64,000 bases of DNA from Trichobilharzia szidati (lineage: Eukaryota > Platyhelminthes > Trematoda > Strigeidida > Schistosomatidae), in assembly GCA_944472155.2 (NCBI GenBank), contig OX235273.1, positions 1,585,204 to 1,649,203 of the forward strand, given 5' to 3'. A program made the position numbers and the translations under genes. How positions within the stretch are numbered: position 1 is the stretch's first letter; each line of letters begins with the position of its first letter. Below the pieces are notes generated by a model. That model was not told the origin of the DNA, made no database searches, and saw nothing but the letters and a program-made list of their open reading frames with translations. Positions 32,165 to 41,320 of this stretch are shown here, piece after piece.

Positions 32165-33060
32165 AATTATTATTATTATCGTTTCCTTTAATTCCTAGAG
32201 GAACATAGGGTTTCAGCCAAACGCTTCCATTGCATTTGGTTCTCATTCAACGTTTTCACCTGGCCCCACCTCTGACCGCATGCTTTTATTTCCTCTTCAC
32301 ATGACCTCCTCCATGTCACCCTCGCACTGGCGACCAACTCGCCGCTTCCCGTTCGGGTTCCACTAGAGTGACTGTCGTGTGATGTCACTTGATGGTTTTC
32401 GCAGAGTACGGCCAATCCACCTCTATTACTTCCTGCTAATTTTTTGCACAATCGATTCCTGGTTGATTTGCTTGCTTGATTATTCTGGCCATCTGATCTT
32501 GAGTATTGAGCGAAGACAACTGTTAATGAAGGTTTGCAGTTTGTTTGAGATGCTCCTTATGACGCGCCAAATCTTTGATCCGTATAGAGTAGCACTGACT
32601 GACTTCACATTGGAGTTGAAAATCCGGATCTTATTTTTCATGCTGAGTGCTGTTGATCTCCACACAGACTTGAGAGTAATGAAAGCTTGTCTTGCTTTCC
32701 CGATTCTTGCTTTGATATCCCCGTCAGTTCCGCCTGTAGTTGAAACGATGCTTCCCAGGTAGGTAAAGTAGGAATTTCCTTCAGGTTTCTCTCATTTATT
32801 CTGATTGTTTTCTGTTGTTGTTTTTGCTGTTGGCCAGGAATCTTCATTACCTCTGTTTTCTCTATGTTCACCTGAAGTCCTATCTTTGATGCTTCTTCTG
32901 CCAACTTGTTGCTATTCACTTGCATACCTTCCAGTTTGTGGGAAATCAGACATATATCATCATCGACGAAGTCCAGATCCTCCAAGTTTACTGTGTGACT
33001 CCATGTTATGCCTGTTTCGTCATTACCCGCTGTCTGTCGCATTATCCAATCATTGATCAA
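32165..33060 (-). mobile_element. RTE (SR2-like) LINE 3' half
   Basis: On the minus strand it opens with NDWIMRQTAGNDETGITW and LEDLDFVDDDICLIS (FADD changed to VDDD) around 33056-32940. KLEGMQVNSNKLAEEA, IEKTEVMKIPG and a Gln run follow, then RSTALSMKNKIRIFNSN (32665 on) and the C-terminal WRRSCEEEIKACGQRWGQ and KRLAETLCSSRN at 32188. The end GGAATTAAAGGAAACGATAA precedes an AATAATAATA tail. There are frameshifts near 32770, 32640 and 32470. Confidence 0.8.
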
Positions 33061-33455
33061 ACTGCTGTTTATATATGTACATTTTATATTCTCTAACCAA
33101 ACACTGAGTGTATGACTTCGGTTTACATCAAAAGACATAAAATAGAATGTGTGAATATACATGGTATTCTGTTGTTAATGTAGTACTGAACTGTGGGAAT
33201 ACGTCAGAATAATATTCTGTTGGCACACATTGTCTGTATCACACCACCACACTATAACTTGCATCACTCTAAGATGAAACTTCAAACCAGTCGAATTCCT
33301 ACAACTAAATCTTGGAAATTAATCTGTTGCACGATGGCGACTGGCTACGAAGCAAAGTTACCAGAAGTCATGACTTGTGGAGTCCACCATGTAGGTTGTG
33401 AAGACAAATAATTACTGATGACGGCGACCGGTGACTGCGGTAAAATTATGAGGTG
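33061..33455. other. Anonymous spacer
   Basis: No gene or clear repeat is seen. ACACCACCACACTATAACTT near 33241 is low complexity. Confidence 0.3.
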
Positions 33456-33459
33456 GTAG

Positions 33460-33640
33460 AATTTATGCACCAGCCATTGGGTTAGGTCCCAGTGACTAAT
33501 TGGTCTACTATCTTCCACTGTAACTTTAAGGTCCTGATTTCAAATCCTGGCAGTGAGTAAGTGCTGCTGAAGAGTCCAAAACTAGTGGGACGAAACACCT
33601 GTCCAGTGCTCTCTGGTTTTCAAGTGTCAGTTTGTGAGCA
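33460..33640 (+). repeat. SINE A copy carrying an intact hammerhead
   Basis: A tRNA-like head can be read as GTGACTAATTGGTCTACTAT (A-box region, 33491-33510) and GATTTCAAATCC (B-box region, 33535-33546). The hammerhead module follows at once, then the SINE body GTTTTCAAGTGTCAGTTTG. The head implies RNA polymerase III transcription, inferred from the family. This is the copy with the fewest core changes in the window. Confidence 0.7.
33560..33611 (+). ncRNA. Type I hammerhead ribozyme, intact core
   Basis: The order is stem I 5' strand AGTGCTG (33560-33566), core CTGAAGA (33567-33573, fits CUGANGA), and stem II GTCC (33574-33577) pairing with GGAC (33588-33591). GAA follows (33592-33594), then a short stem III ACACCTGT (33595-33602), the cleavage base C (33603), and stem I 3' strand CAGTGCT (33604-33610). 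Stem I gives seven pairs, two of them G-U wobbles. Stem III has three pairs closing a two-base loop, the short form typical of SINE- and PLE-borne hammerheads, which often work as dimers. Cleavage would fall after 33603. All invariant positions are met by eye; activity is inferred. Confidence 0.75.
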
Positions 33641-33669
33641 GACTTGCAACTAGTCAAATCTCTGAAAAA

Positions 33670-34560
33670 GAGAAGACGTTCAGCGAAAAGACTCTTCTCG
33701 CCGGCGAATTCATTCACATACCTTTACAATCACATTTATATATCATTATTGTGTGTGTGTGTGTACATGAGGTTTGTCAAGTTTAGATAGTTGATCAGGT
33801 AATAAATAGAAGAATGATCTAATATAGATACAAGGTTTATTAGACAGCAGCTAAAGTAAGATTGAGTAGGTAAGATTCCCTGAAAACCAATACTTAAGAA
33901 ATACTTAATCAATGGAATAAAATTAATATTCCTACTGAAGAGATCCATAAAAGGATCATAGTTTTCGATAACTTCCTACCTAATGTTGGTTCTCAAGTCA
34001 ATTTATTCATACTAAAATTAATCAGGAAAAACACTATAAAACCCACAAAAAAAGCCTAATTTTACTATGATTTATATTGAAATAATGACGACAATGACCA
34101 GAAGCTGAACTGAGGAGAGAAGGAGAGAGAGAGAGATTGAGAGTGGGAGAATGGGATAAAATCTTGGTCAACACACATTCTGATTGGTTTATACAGAAAT
34201 GGACAAGTAGTAGTAGTAGTGTTGGCCAATTTTACTGGTGTAAACATTCCTCTGCTGTTGCATGCATATACATCTATACATAGAGAAGGGATAAATTCAA
34301 GTGTATTTATGTATATGCAAACTTTGTAAAATACTTTTTTTAAACAGTATTATTATTACTACTATTATTATTTATAACAATTCTGAGTGGAGATTAGTCA
34401 ATTCACCAATCCTTACTTGTGCTTATCCACAACTTTTTGTTTTTCATACAGACACAGAGAGGATTATTTGACTCAATTTTCAAAATTAACGCCAAACATT
34501 CTTGTCAGAAATAAACATTCCAAATATTATAAAATTTCAAACAAAAGTACCCGATAGTTT
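33670..34560. other. Spacer with microsatellites
   Basis: The interval holds a GT run (33751-33764), a GAGA-rich patch (34119-34137), an AGT run (34207-34222) and ATT-rich tracts (34349-34373). No gene is recognised. Confidence 0.45.
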
Positions 34561-34787
34561 TGTGGTATCTATCTATCTATCCATCTGTACACAAGATTTA
34601 ATGTAACCGCGTACCGACATTTATAAAATCGCCGACTATGTATACTTTGATAACGACGTTACTTCACCCCTCCATTTATTTCCGAGTGTAGCCACATCCT
34701 GTATTCATTGGAAATCTCTCACATAACTGACAATCAAATGTGGTTATCATTAAATCGAAATTATATCATTGTCGTCTAAGTGTAGTG

Positions 34788-34806
34788 TATATAAACAACA
34801 ACAAAA
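34788..34806 (+). promoter_or_regulatory. Possible 5' leader with TATA-like box or splice acceptor
   Basis: TATATAAA lies only 12 bases before the ATG at 34807, too close for an ordinary TATA box. GTCGTCTAAGTGTAG just upstream ends in AG and could be a trans-splice or cis-splice acceptor. Schistosomes do trans-splice a leader onto some mRNAs, so a very short 5' UTR is possible. The ATG context AACAAAAATGACA is good. Confidence 0.3.
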
Positions 34807-35061
34807 ATGACAGAACAAATCCCTTTTCATCGTACATCAACAATACGACATCGTAGTAGTCGAAATGGTTCAATAGCACCACAGGATAATGTTCTACCAA
34901 CAACTGTTCCACCTGGGGGTGGTGTCAGCGCGACTGGAGGCGTTGTTGTCGGTGGTGGTGGTGTTGGGGGAATTCAACAACAATCCAGTGTAAGAAGAGC
35001 ATCAATTATGCAAAAGTATATGGGTGAAATCGAATTCACTGGATTAAATCAAACAGCCAGA
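34807..35061 (+). CDS. First coding exon of an unidentified host gene
   Basis: The exon has exactly 85 codons and ends in phase 0 at a consensus splice donor (AGA|GTAAGT). Reading begins MTEQIPFHRTSTIRHRSSRN. A Gly/Val-rich low-complexity stretch follows (about residues 36-56, GGVVVGGGGVGG). It ends with a less repetitive segment, VRRASIMQKYMGEIEFTG, that looks like the start of a folded domain; RRAS fits a basophilic kinase site. No signal peptide or membrane segment is visible. The frame continues only 20 codons past the donor before a stop, as expected for intron. Codon use is more even than in neighbouring AT-rich DNA. I do not recognise the family, and no downstream exon was identified with confidence. 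Confidence 0.65.
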
Positions 35062-35074
35062 GTAAGTTATTCAC

Positions 35075-36160
35075 AGAATAGATGTGAATATTTTTATGTT
35101 TATGTTTATGCAGAATTTTGAGTTGGTGTATTTGCATATCTAACTATTGAACACACAATGAATTGACAGAAAACGCGGGAAAGTAGGATTTGAACCGGTT
35201 CCTTTTCTTACTAGTGACTCGGTCTACATGTTTTTACAGATAACAACTCTAATAGACAAAATATTTGATGACAAAACCACGGCTGTGAGTCTTTAGTGAC
35301 ACCAGACTAGGCATTAAATGTCTTTTGGATCTGTAATTTCAGAATTAGGCTTATACAGTCAGCTAGAGTGTTAAGTTTTCGAAGTGTCATGGATATTTCT
35401 TATTTACGTTACAGTCATACAAAAAGTTCATTGATATATTTTGTTGAATTTACAAGATTTTTGCAATGTATTTCACAAATTGACAAGTAACATTTACTGA
35501 GTGAATAACAATCAGTTCGCTGTTATTTTCATGGGAATTAAAAACATGTTCAACTGTCGCATTTAGTTGTAAAAGTAATTCATTAACAGACTAAAAGTTT
35601 AATATACCGTGTATTTAAGATCCATGTAAGACTCAGATCCAGATTTATTGATAAAAGACAGTAAAATAGCTCTTGAAGCCTGTATTAGTCTTCGTAGTGA
35701 TCCAATTACTGTTTGAAAATGTTCACAGACAGATTCCATATCACTTGATAAAGTAAAGAGTTACATACTCCGAACACCCATATTTGAGAATCTGAACTCC
35801 CCCCATATTTGTTCGCCTATGGTTTAGGTACAGTTTTTATGATAACTACCTCCTTAATATATTCTGGAAGGAGAGTAAATGTATGGTAATGAAAAGAGGT
35901 TTAGATTTTTCAACTTCTTATCATAAAGAAAGTGCAACACACCTCTAAGTAACCCATTACCTACTCTCTGTTCCTCTTTTCCATGACTTGTGCCTCCTTC
36001 TGGAAGAATGAACTAACCAGATGTATATCGTATTCAAGATGTGTTCTAACACAAATTGAGTAGAGTATCTTAAACATATCCTTCTCTAATCATTTATCAA
36101 CCCTTTGAGGTGTTCACAGTATTCAGAAAGTCCTGAATGCTACTGCATTGCAACAATAAA
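35075..36160. other. Presumed intron or spacer
   Basis: If the gene at 34807 is real, this is probably the start of its first intron. The only coding-like signal is the minus-strand segment at 35608-35743. Confidence 0.4.
35608..35743 (-). CDS. Candidate internal exon on the opposite strand
   Basis: On the minus strand a frame free of stops reads DMESVCEHFQTVIGSLRR, then LIQASRAILLSFINKSGSES. It is preceded by a pyrimidine-rich acceptor-like TTTACTTTATCAAG and followed by ACG|GTATAT, a possible donor. The amphipathic, helix-like composition is unlike the surrounding low-complexity DNA. It may be an exon of a gene nested in, or overlapping, the plus-strand gene, or a chance frame. The family was not recognised. 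Confidence 0.3.
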
Positions 36161-36164
36161 GCCA

Positions 36165-36480
36165 AAATTTAATTGGTGGATAGTGACTAGCAGTGGAATC
36201 CAGGATGCGCATTTCGTCCTATTTAGGACTTGTCACCTGGATGTACCTGCATTTCTCAGTGAGTAATGATGTTCCCACCGAGGCTCGAACCCAGTGCCCA
36301 TAGTTTCAAACGCCAAAGCGTTATCCACTGGACCACTTGGGCCACGACAGCCACCTCTTGTGTAACGTGTCTTATTAGTCGCTTAATTTAATTTAGATTT
36401 TCCTGTCGACTGATTGGACCAAAGTGCTCGGTCTCAGGTTGACATGTCGGCTTCTCCTTCGTTATATAATGAAACTACAA
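36165..36480 (-). repeat. Sm-alpha-type SINE with hammerhead relic
   Basis: On the minus strand a tRNA-like head is clear (GTGGTCCAGTGGATAACGC as A box, CTGGGTTCGAGCC as B box, 36280-36350). It is followed by CATCCAG, a changed core GTGACAA, stem II GTCC/GGAC, GAA, stem III ATGCGCAT and the stem I partner CTGGATTCC (36195-36240). Stems I-III are complete, but core C3 is G and G8 is A, so it should not cleave. Sm-alpha is the known schistosome SINE that encodes hammerheads. Confidence 0.75.
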
Positions 36481-36564
36481 ATACTACCGTGAATACCCTA
36501 TTTTGATCCTTGTTTTAATCGTGTATTCGTGTAAAATTTCCATCATGACAAATCAAAATACGTG

Positions 36565-36640
36565 ATCCAGTGTGAAGAGACTATTTTCATTGAATTCATT
36601 ATCAAGCTTTACAAGCGTACATATATTTATGTATATAATG
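36565..36640 (+). repeat. PLE-terminal-like fragment
   Basis: GAAGAGACTATTTTCATTG, TTATCAAGCTTTACAAGCG and ATACATTTATGTAT-like bases resemble the extra block in the left arm of the inverted repeat at 55104-55373. A similar piece lies at 33690-33735. Confidence 0.4.
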
Positions 36641-36649
36641 TAAATTACG

Positions 36650-37150
36650 AAAATATATTTTAATAATAGTAATAATAGTAGCTTTATTCTACACAGTGTT
36701 AATATAATGTACAGAATTCCCAGCCGAGTATATTCCATGATATTCTTCAAGAAAAAACATGAATTCACAGCAGATCGCTGTCTTCCCTGAAGTGAAAACC
36801 AATCCATTATGATAGTCCTTCTTTGTCTCTTTCGGCAAATCCATGACATCTGATTGGATGCCAACTGTAAAACGTTCAGAAGTACATTTTGAGACCCAAT
36901 GACATAACACAGGTACAGTTATCTCATGTATTGGGATAAACTGTTATCCAGTATAGTGCTTTTTCTCAAGTTGAGTAAAAACTACCGAGTTAACAGGTTG
37001 TAAGTATTTTAAATACTCGCCAGAGTAAATAATACTATTAGAAGTCATATTTTACCAGATTAAAACAAATTGAATGAGAGAAATTATATTCAATATACAA
37101 TGATGGAGGTTTTCAGTAACCCAGCTTTTAAAGCAGGCCGCTGTGTTTCT
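36650..37150 (-). repeat. Repeat U, copy 2
   Basis: Minus-strand blocks read MTSNSIIYSGEYLKYLQP, IPIHEITVPVLCHWVSKC and DVMDLPKETKKDYHNGLVFT, with a stop in the middle. The 3' end TAACACTGTGTAGAATAAAG runs into an ATTATTACTATTATTA tail. It sits head-to-head with copy 4. Confidence 0.6.
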
Positions 37151-37234
37151 ACTAAATATTAGATAAAGCATTATGCTCAATGGATGGTAGCTTATTCCAG
37201 CACAAGAGATGAGCATTTCTGAGTAGTGTCATTG

Positions 37235-37520
37235 ATTCACAAAATCTACTCCTGAACTTTTTATGACTAGCATTCAACCAAATGCCTTGGATTTCTTGAC
37301 GGAGAGAAAGAAGAGATATCATAATGGATTATTGATTTGTGCTTCAGGTCGGATAGAAGGAACCGTGTCACAAGATCTACTGTCAATCAATCTTTTTTAT
37401 TTGAAGATCCTAGACGAATAGGATATATCATGCAATAAATTCGTCTGAATATTCTGTACAATACATAAACATTGTTTCAGAAGAAGGCTATTATAGTTCT
37501 TATTATAGTTCATGAAATTT
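37235..37520 (+). repeat. Repeat U, copy 4 (3' part)
   Basis: KKRYHNGLLICASGR corresponds to the conserved DYHNGLVFTSGK of the other copies. The end ACATTGTTTCAGAAGAAGGC followed by an AT-rich tail matches their 3' ends. Confidence 0.5.
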
Positions 37521-37629
37521 ATAAATCTCAAAGAGGTGGTGTAGAAATAAATAAGACTAGTATACAATTGAAACATTACGCAACATGGTGAATATCAAGA
37601 TCGAAATAATATTCATTTTATTTTTTAAA

Positions 37630-37870
37630 CCTTTACATTCCCAGTGGAACATAGGGCTTCAAGCTACAGGCTTGAAGTTTCTGTAGCATTGGTGTTTATT
37701 TTTACGGGATGGGATTGCTTGCCTCATGCCTAACCTCTGCTCTTTACCAGTTTTATTACTGGTTTGGCGAGATAAAGCAGTGAGTCGGCCGGGGATCGAA
37801 ACTCGAACCACCTGCGTGATTTGCAAGCTTCCTACCACTGTGCCATTGACGCATCGAAATAATAATTGAA
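37630..37870 (-). repeat. SINE C copy, tRNA head and RTE-like tail
   Basis: The minus strand opens with GGCACAGTGGTAGGAAGCTT (A box) and GAGTTTCGATCCCCGGCCGA (B box). It continues with AAACCAGTAATAAAACTGG and CATGAGGCAAGCAATCCC and ends AGCTTGAAGCCCTATGTTCC, then ACTGGGAATGTAAAGG. That end corresponds closely to the terminus of the SR2-like RTE copies. Confidence 0.75.
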
Positions 37871-38134
37871 TTATCAAAACGAAAAATAATTGGGGCTAAA
37901 TTACAGGTGGAGGTCATTACATTTTAGCATGAACAGACAGATTAGGACCATGAAAAACAGAGTGGTTAAAAATTTATTTTTTTATCCACAAATATTTTCT
38001 GTCACATTTCACATTATGCAATTGTACTGCTGAATAATAAATTCTTTGAAAAAAGTCTAAATCATTCACTTATTTTGATTTTCTCTAAATCATGTATGAT
38101 ATAATTACATAGAAGATACTGTCAATTCAGTCCA

Positions 38135-38450
38135 GACTTTACCGTTGATTAACTGGACCGAAGTTTTCAGCCTGAGGTTGACGTGTGCTGCAGATGTTTC
38201 GACCATGTTTGATTATTTAACTTGAAGTAAATTGGTGGATGATGACTAGTAATGGAATCCAAAACAACCAGAATTTCGTCCTATTCAGGACTCGTCAGTG
38301 AATGCACCTACATTCTCCAGTGAGTCAGTGATGGTATCCCCAATGAGACTCGAACCAATACTCGTAGTTTCAAACATCAAAGTGCCGAAACCTGATGCTG
38401 AGCACTTCGGTCCAATTGATTAACGAGAAAGTCCAGAATGAATTTAATAA
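38135..38450 (-). repeat. Sm-alpha-type copy flanked by small inverted repeats
   Basis: On the minus strand the B box (TTGGTTCGAGTCTC) precedes a hammerhead module at 38260-38310. Bases GTTGATTAACTGGACCGAAG near 38150 recur inverted near 38400-38425. The neighbouring copy at 38470-38670 is in the opposite orientation. Confidence 0.65.
38258..38310 (-). ncRNA. Sm-alpha hammerhead with intact core, weak stem III
   Basis: On the minus strand CTGACGA (38292-38298), stem II GTCC/GGAC (38278-38291) and GAA (38275-38277) are intact. Stem I can still pair ATTCA with TGGAT. Stem III is badly changed (ATTCTGGTTGTT instead of a short palindrome), so self-cleavage is doubtful. Confidence 0.55.
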
Positions 38451-38469
38451 TAACTGATAACTGTAACAC

Positions 38470-38670
38470 AAGAGGTGTCTCCTGTGGCTCAAATGGTCTA
38501 GGGGATAACGTTTTGACGTTCGAAATTATGGTTACTGGGTTCGAATTTCAGTGGGAGCACCACCACTCACTGTGAAATGCAGGTACAGCCACTATCTGAC
38601 AAGTCCCGAATAGGACGAAGTCCACATCCTGGATTCCAACACATGCTAGTCATCATACACCAGTTTACTA
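38470..38670 (+). repeat. Sm-alpha-type copy with hammerhead relic
   Basis: GGCTCAAATGGTCTAGGGG (A box), GGGTTCGAATTTC (B box, near 38540) and CTGACAAGTCCCGAATAGGA are seen, then GAA and CATCCTGGATTCC. The core has G8 changed to A (38601), so it is likely dead. Confidence 0.7.
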
Positions 38671-38959
38671 GAAGATACTTTACCTGAATCGGTGAGCGTG
38701 CAACCTACTGATGTTTACTTTTGAATATAACAGAACTTCAACCGTTGGCAGGAATTAAATATAAAATATTAAATTATTGATCGAAGAGACTAATACATCC
38801 TACGACTGAATACTCTTGAATACAGTCTAGTAAAACTTATTTACTCAACAGTATCTTCATTTTAGCATCTATTTTAAGAAAATGAAGTTTTTAAACCCGA
38901 AAACAAATCGAAAAAAATAGATAATTATTTTCAAATTTTTGATTTCCTCGGAGTTTGAC

Positions 38960-39035
38960 TGACTTGAAGTTATGTAACGAACTGATACCAGTTAGAGAAC
39001 CGCTGAAAACCAGAAATACTGAAATATCTCAAGCT
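38960..39035 (-). repeat. SINE A tail fragment
   Basis: On the minus strand GGTTTTCAGCGGTTCTCTAA and CTGGTATCAGTTCGTTA are the 3' body of SINE A. Confidence 0.45.
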
Positions 39036-39039
39036 AGCT

Positions 39040-39785
39040 GTTGAGTACTCTGCGTATCACGGAATAACTGTTTAGCAAATGTCTCTTGAACGATATAACT
39101 ATAATATTGATACTTATCTGGATGTTTCAGCTAACTTTGTAAGTATTATCCATTTTTCTCCTGGACTGTATATCATCACGTCTGATATTTGCATATCACA
39201 TGTTGACTTGATCCTTATTATTTGTCTTTGTTCCTGTTTAGTGTCTAACTTCAATGGTTCTTTTTTTGTTGTATGGTGACATTTTTAAGGGTTATTTTTA
39301 ACCCTATGAATTTCTCCAGATGTATCAGAGTGATTCTGACCTTGGATTGTTTGCAGAAAGCGTTGGTGTGTGGTTTTTGTGGATAGAGGTTTTGACTCCA
39401 CCTTGTTGGGAATGTTTTAATTTGATTCTAAGTACTTATTTTGCACTTAGAATGTTCCCTTGACTGTGCTGTTGCCTAACGGCACTATTCAGAGCCACAC
39501 AATGACTTGTCTCTTTCTATCTTTGAATTGTTTTGTGACTGTGTGTGTCCAAGGGTAGTTTTTTCAGCCATACAGTAAGACACAGAGACCGGTTTCCTAC
39601 GTTTGGACCACAACGAGGAGGTTTGAGTTGCCAGACCAGGTTTTTCAGTGGTTCTTCAAAAGGGATCTAACTTAAACAATTATATATATTTATGCATCTG
39701 TATGCAGGAAATTTCTTTCAACGAATTAAGATACATGTCAACTATAAACACAATACTACCTCTGGGGAACGAAGATACTCCTTCA
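39040..39785. other. Spacer with a possible SINE A scrap
   Basis: GGTTTTTCAGTGGTTCTTC near 39639 resembles the SINE A body. The open frame at 39079-39279 has no motif. Confidence 0.3.
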
Positions 39786-39789
39786 TAAT

Positions 39790-40240
39790 AGTGCGTATAA
39801 TTTCACTTCCTCACTTTGTTTCAACCTATTAAAGTATGACCTCTAATGGCACTTTCCACTCTTGTGAGTATTTAAAATGTCTACAACCTGCTGATTCAAA
39901 GGTTTCGAGTAAACATAAGAAAGAACATACTACTGTGTGGTAGCACATCTCAATACATGAGATAATTGTTCCTGTGTTATGTCCTTTGGTCTCAAACTGT
40001 ACTGCAGAACATTTTACAATAAACTCCCAAACAGATGTCATGGATTTGTCGAAAAAGACAAAGAAAAAGTATCATAGTGCATTTGTCTTCACTTCAGACA
40101 AGATAGCATTGAGTCACGCAATCTAATATCAATGACTATTTTGCCTGGAGATCCTAGGGGACAGAGAAACTAATACGCTATAAACTTCACTGGGAATTAT
40201 GTACACTATATGTACACTGTTCAGAAAAAAGCTATTACTG
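39790..40240 (+). repeat. Repeat U, copy 3
   Basis: The plus strand reads MTSNGTFHSCEYLKCLQPAD, then a stop, then ISIHEIIVPVLCPLVSNC and DVMDLSKKTKKKYHSAFVFT. These align with copies 1 and 2 on the opposite strand. The 3' end TACACTGTTCAGAAAAAAGC precedes an ATTACTGTTATTATTAC tail. Confidence 0.6.
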
Positions 40241-40254
40241 TTATTATTACTTCA

Positions 40255-40455
40255 CTTCTGACCACAGATCAGTCAGAAAACCACTGAAAACCATGGAGTA
40301 CTGGGTAGACGTCCCATCCTACTCTAGGACTTATTAGCAGTTTGAACGCACTGGGTTTCAAAGCCAGGATGTTTCAGGTACAAAGGAATCACCTGGGCCA
40401 TTCAGTCACTGGTACACCACTCAGTCGTCCTTGAATTATAACTCCTACAAATTCA
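40255..40455 (-). repeat. SINE A copy
   Basis: The minus strand has GTGACTGAATGGCCCAGG, GGCTTTGAAACCC, then AAACTGCTAATAAGTCC and GGACGTCTACCCAGTACTCC with the body TTTTCAGTGGTTTTC. The core keeps C3 but G5 and G8 are changed to A. Confidence 0.6.
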
Positions 40456-40679
40456 TGATTTTAGCGCGACTGATACTAGCCAATGTCGTTATGGGTGGGT
40501 ATTTATCCCCATTCCAAACCACATAGACAACCCTATTGAGTGTGTAATGACGATAAGTTCTAGAGTGGTGAAACAAAACAGCTTTTTAATACTGATATAA
40601 AAATTTAGGGAGGGAAAGGGTTAAAATTCCAAGAATTAATATAGGTAGGTGGAGAGAAGGTTGATTACCTAATCCTTGT

Positions 40680-40945
40680 TCATTGAGTCTACACCCAACA
40701 CGTGCAATAGGAATGACTCATCACTCATACCGGATATATGGAAAGTACTACTGCTAATCAAGTTAAGCAGTGAAAATAATGGAATTATATTAACGACGTT
40801 AGACAGTTGTGTGAATACCTTGATATGATTGTGAGCGAAAAATTTTGCTTGAAACTTGGTCATCGGTAAATATTACTTACTGTATAACACTGTGTGACTT
40901 TATTAAAACATATCCTACCCACAATAGAGTTTTCCAGTATTCCCT
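40680..40945 (+). repeat. Repeat H (hammerhead-like), diverged copy
   Basis: GATTGTGAGC, a loop, then TTGCTTGAAACTTGGTCATCG and TACTGTATAACACTGTGTGA match the 143-base insertion at 55570-55712. A SINE A-like tail follows from 40915. Confidence 0.5.
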
Positions 40946-41224
40946 GGTGGTGGTTTTCAATGGTTCTGTGATATCAATCGATGGTCGAACTGGAAACAAA
41001 TCAAATTCCTCTAAACTAACCCATTAAAAAAATTTCTTTATTATTACTACTTTCAATAATACTCTCACTAATACTGCTGCCCACACTAATGAGACTACTT
41101 CTACCAAGTGTCAAGGACAAATTTGCGGCAACGAAAAAGATTCTAGAAGAAACGCTTTTGAGACTGAAAAGGGAATCTGAAGCTTTTCTTCAAAAAATAT
41201 CCGACAAACTGTATGCTTTATCTG

Positions 41225-41320
41225 TGAAAGGGACCCTAAACTAGGATGAAACAGCTGTCGAATAATCCCTGGTTTCAGTGGTTCCCTAATTGATTTCGAC
41301 TCATAGTCAAACTCGAAAAA
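41225..41320 (+). repeat. SINE A 3' part
   Basis: GGGACCCTAAACTAGGATGA, AACAGCTGTCGAATAATCC and TTTCAGTGGTTCCCTAATTG are recognisable. Confidence 0.5.

Noticed and set aside
34119..34137. GAGA-rich patch as a promoter element of the 34807 gene
   Set aside because: About 700 bases upstream, plain GA microsatellite; no independent support.
36280..36360. Functional tRNA gene
   Set aside because: A and B boxes are good, but no cloverleaf with acceptor stem was found and it leads into a hammerhead SINE; the same holds for the other tRNA-like heads.
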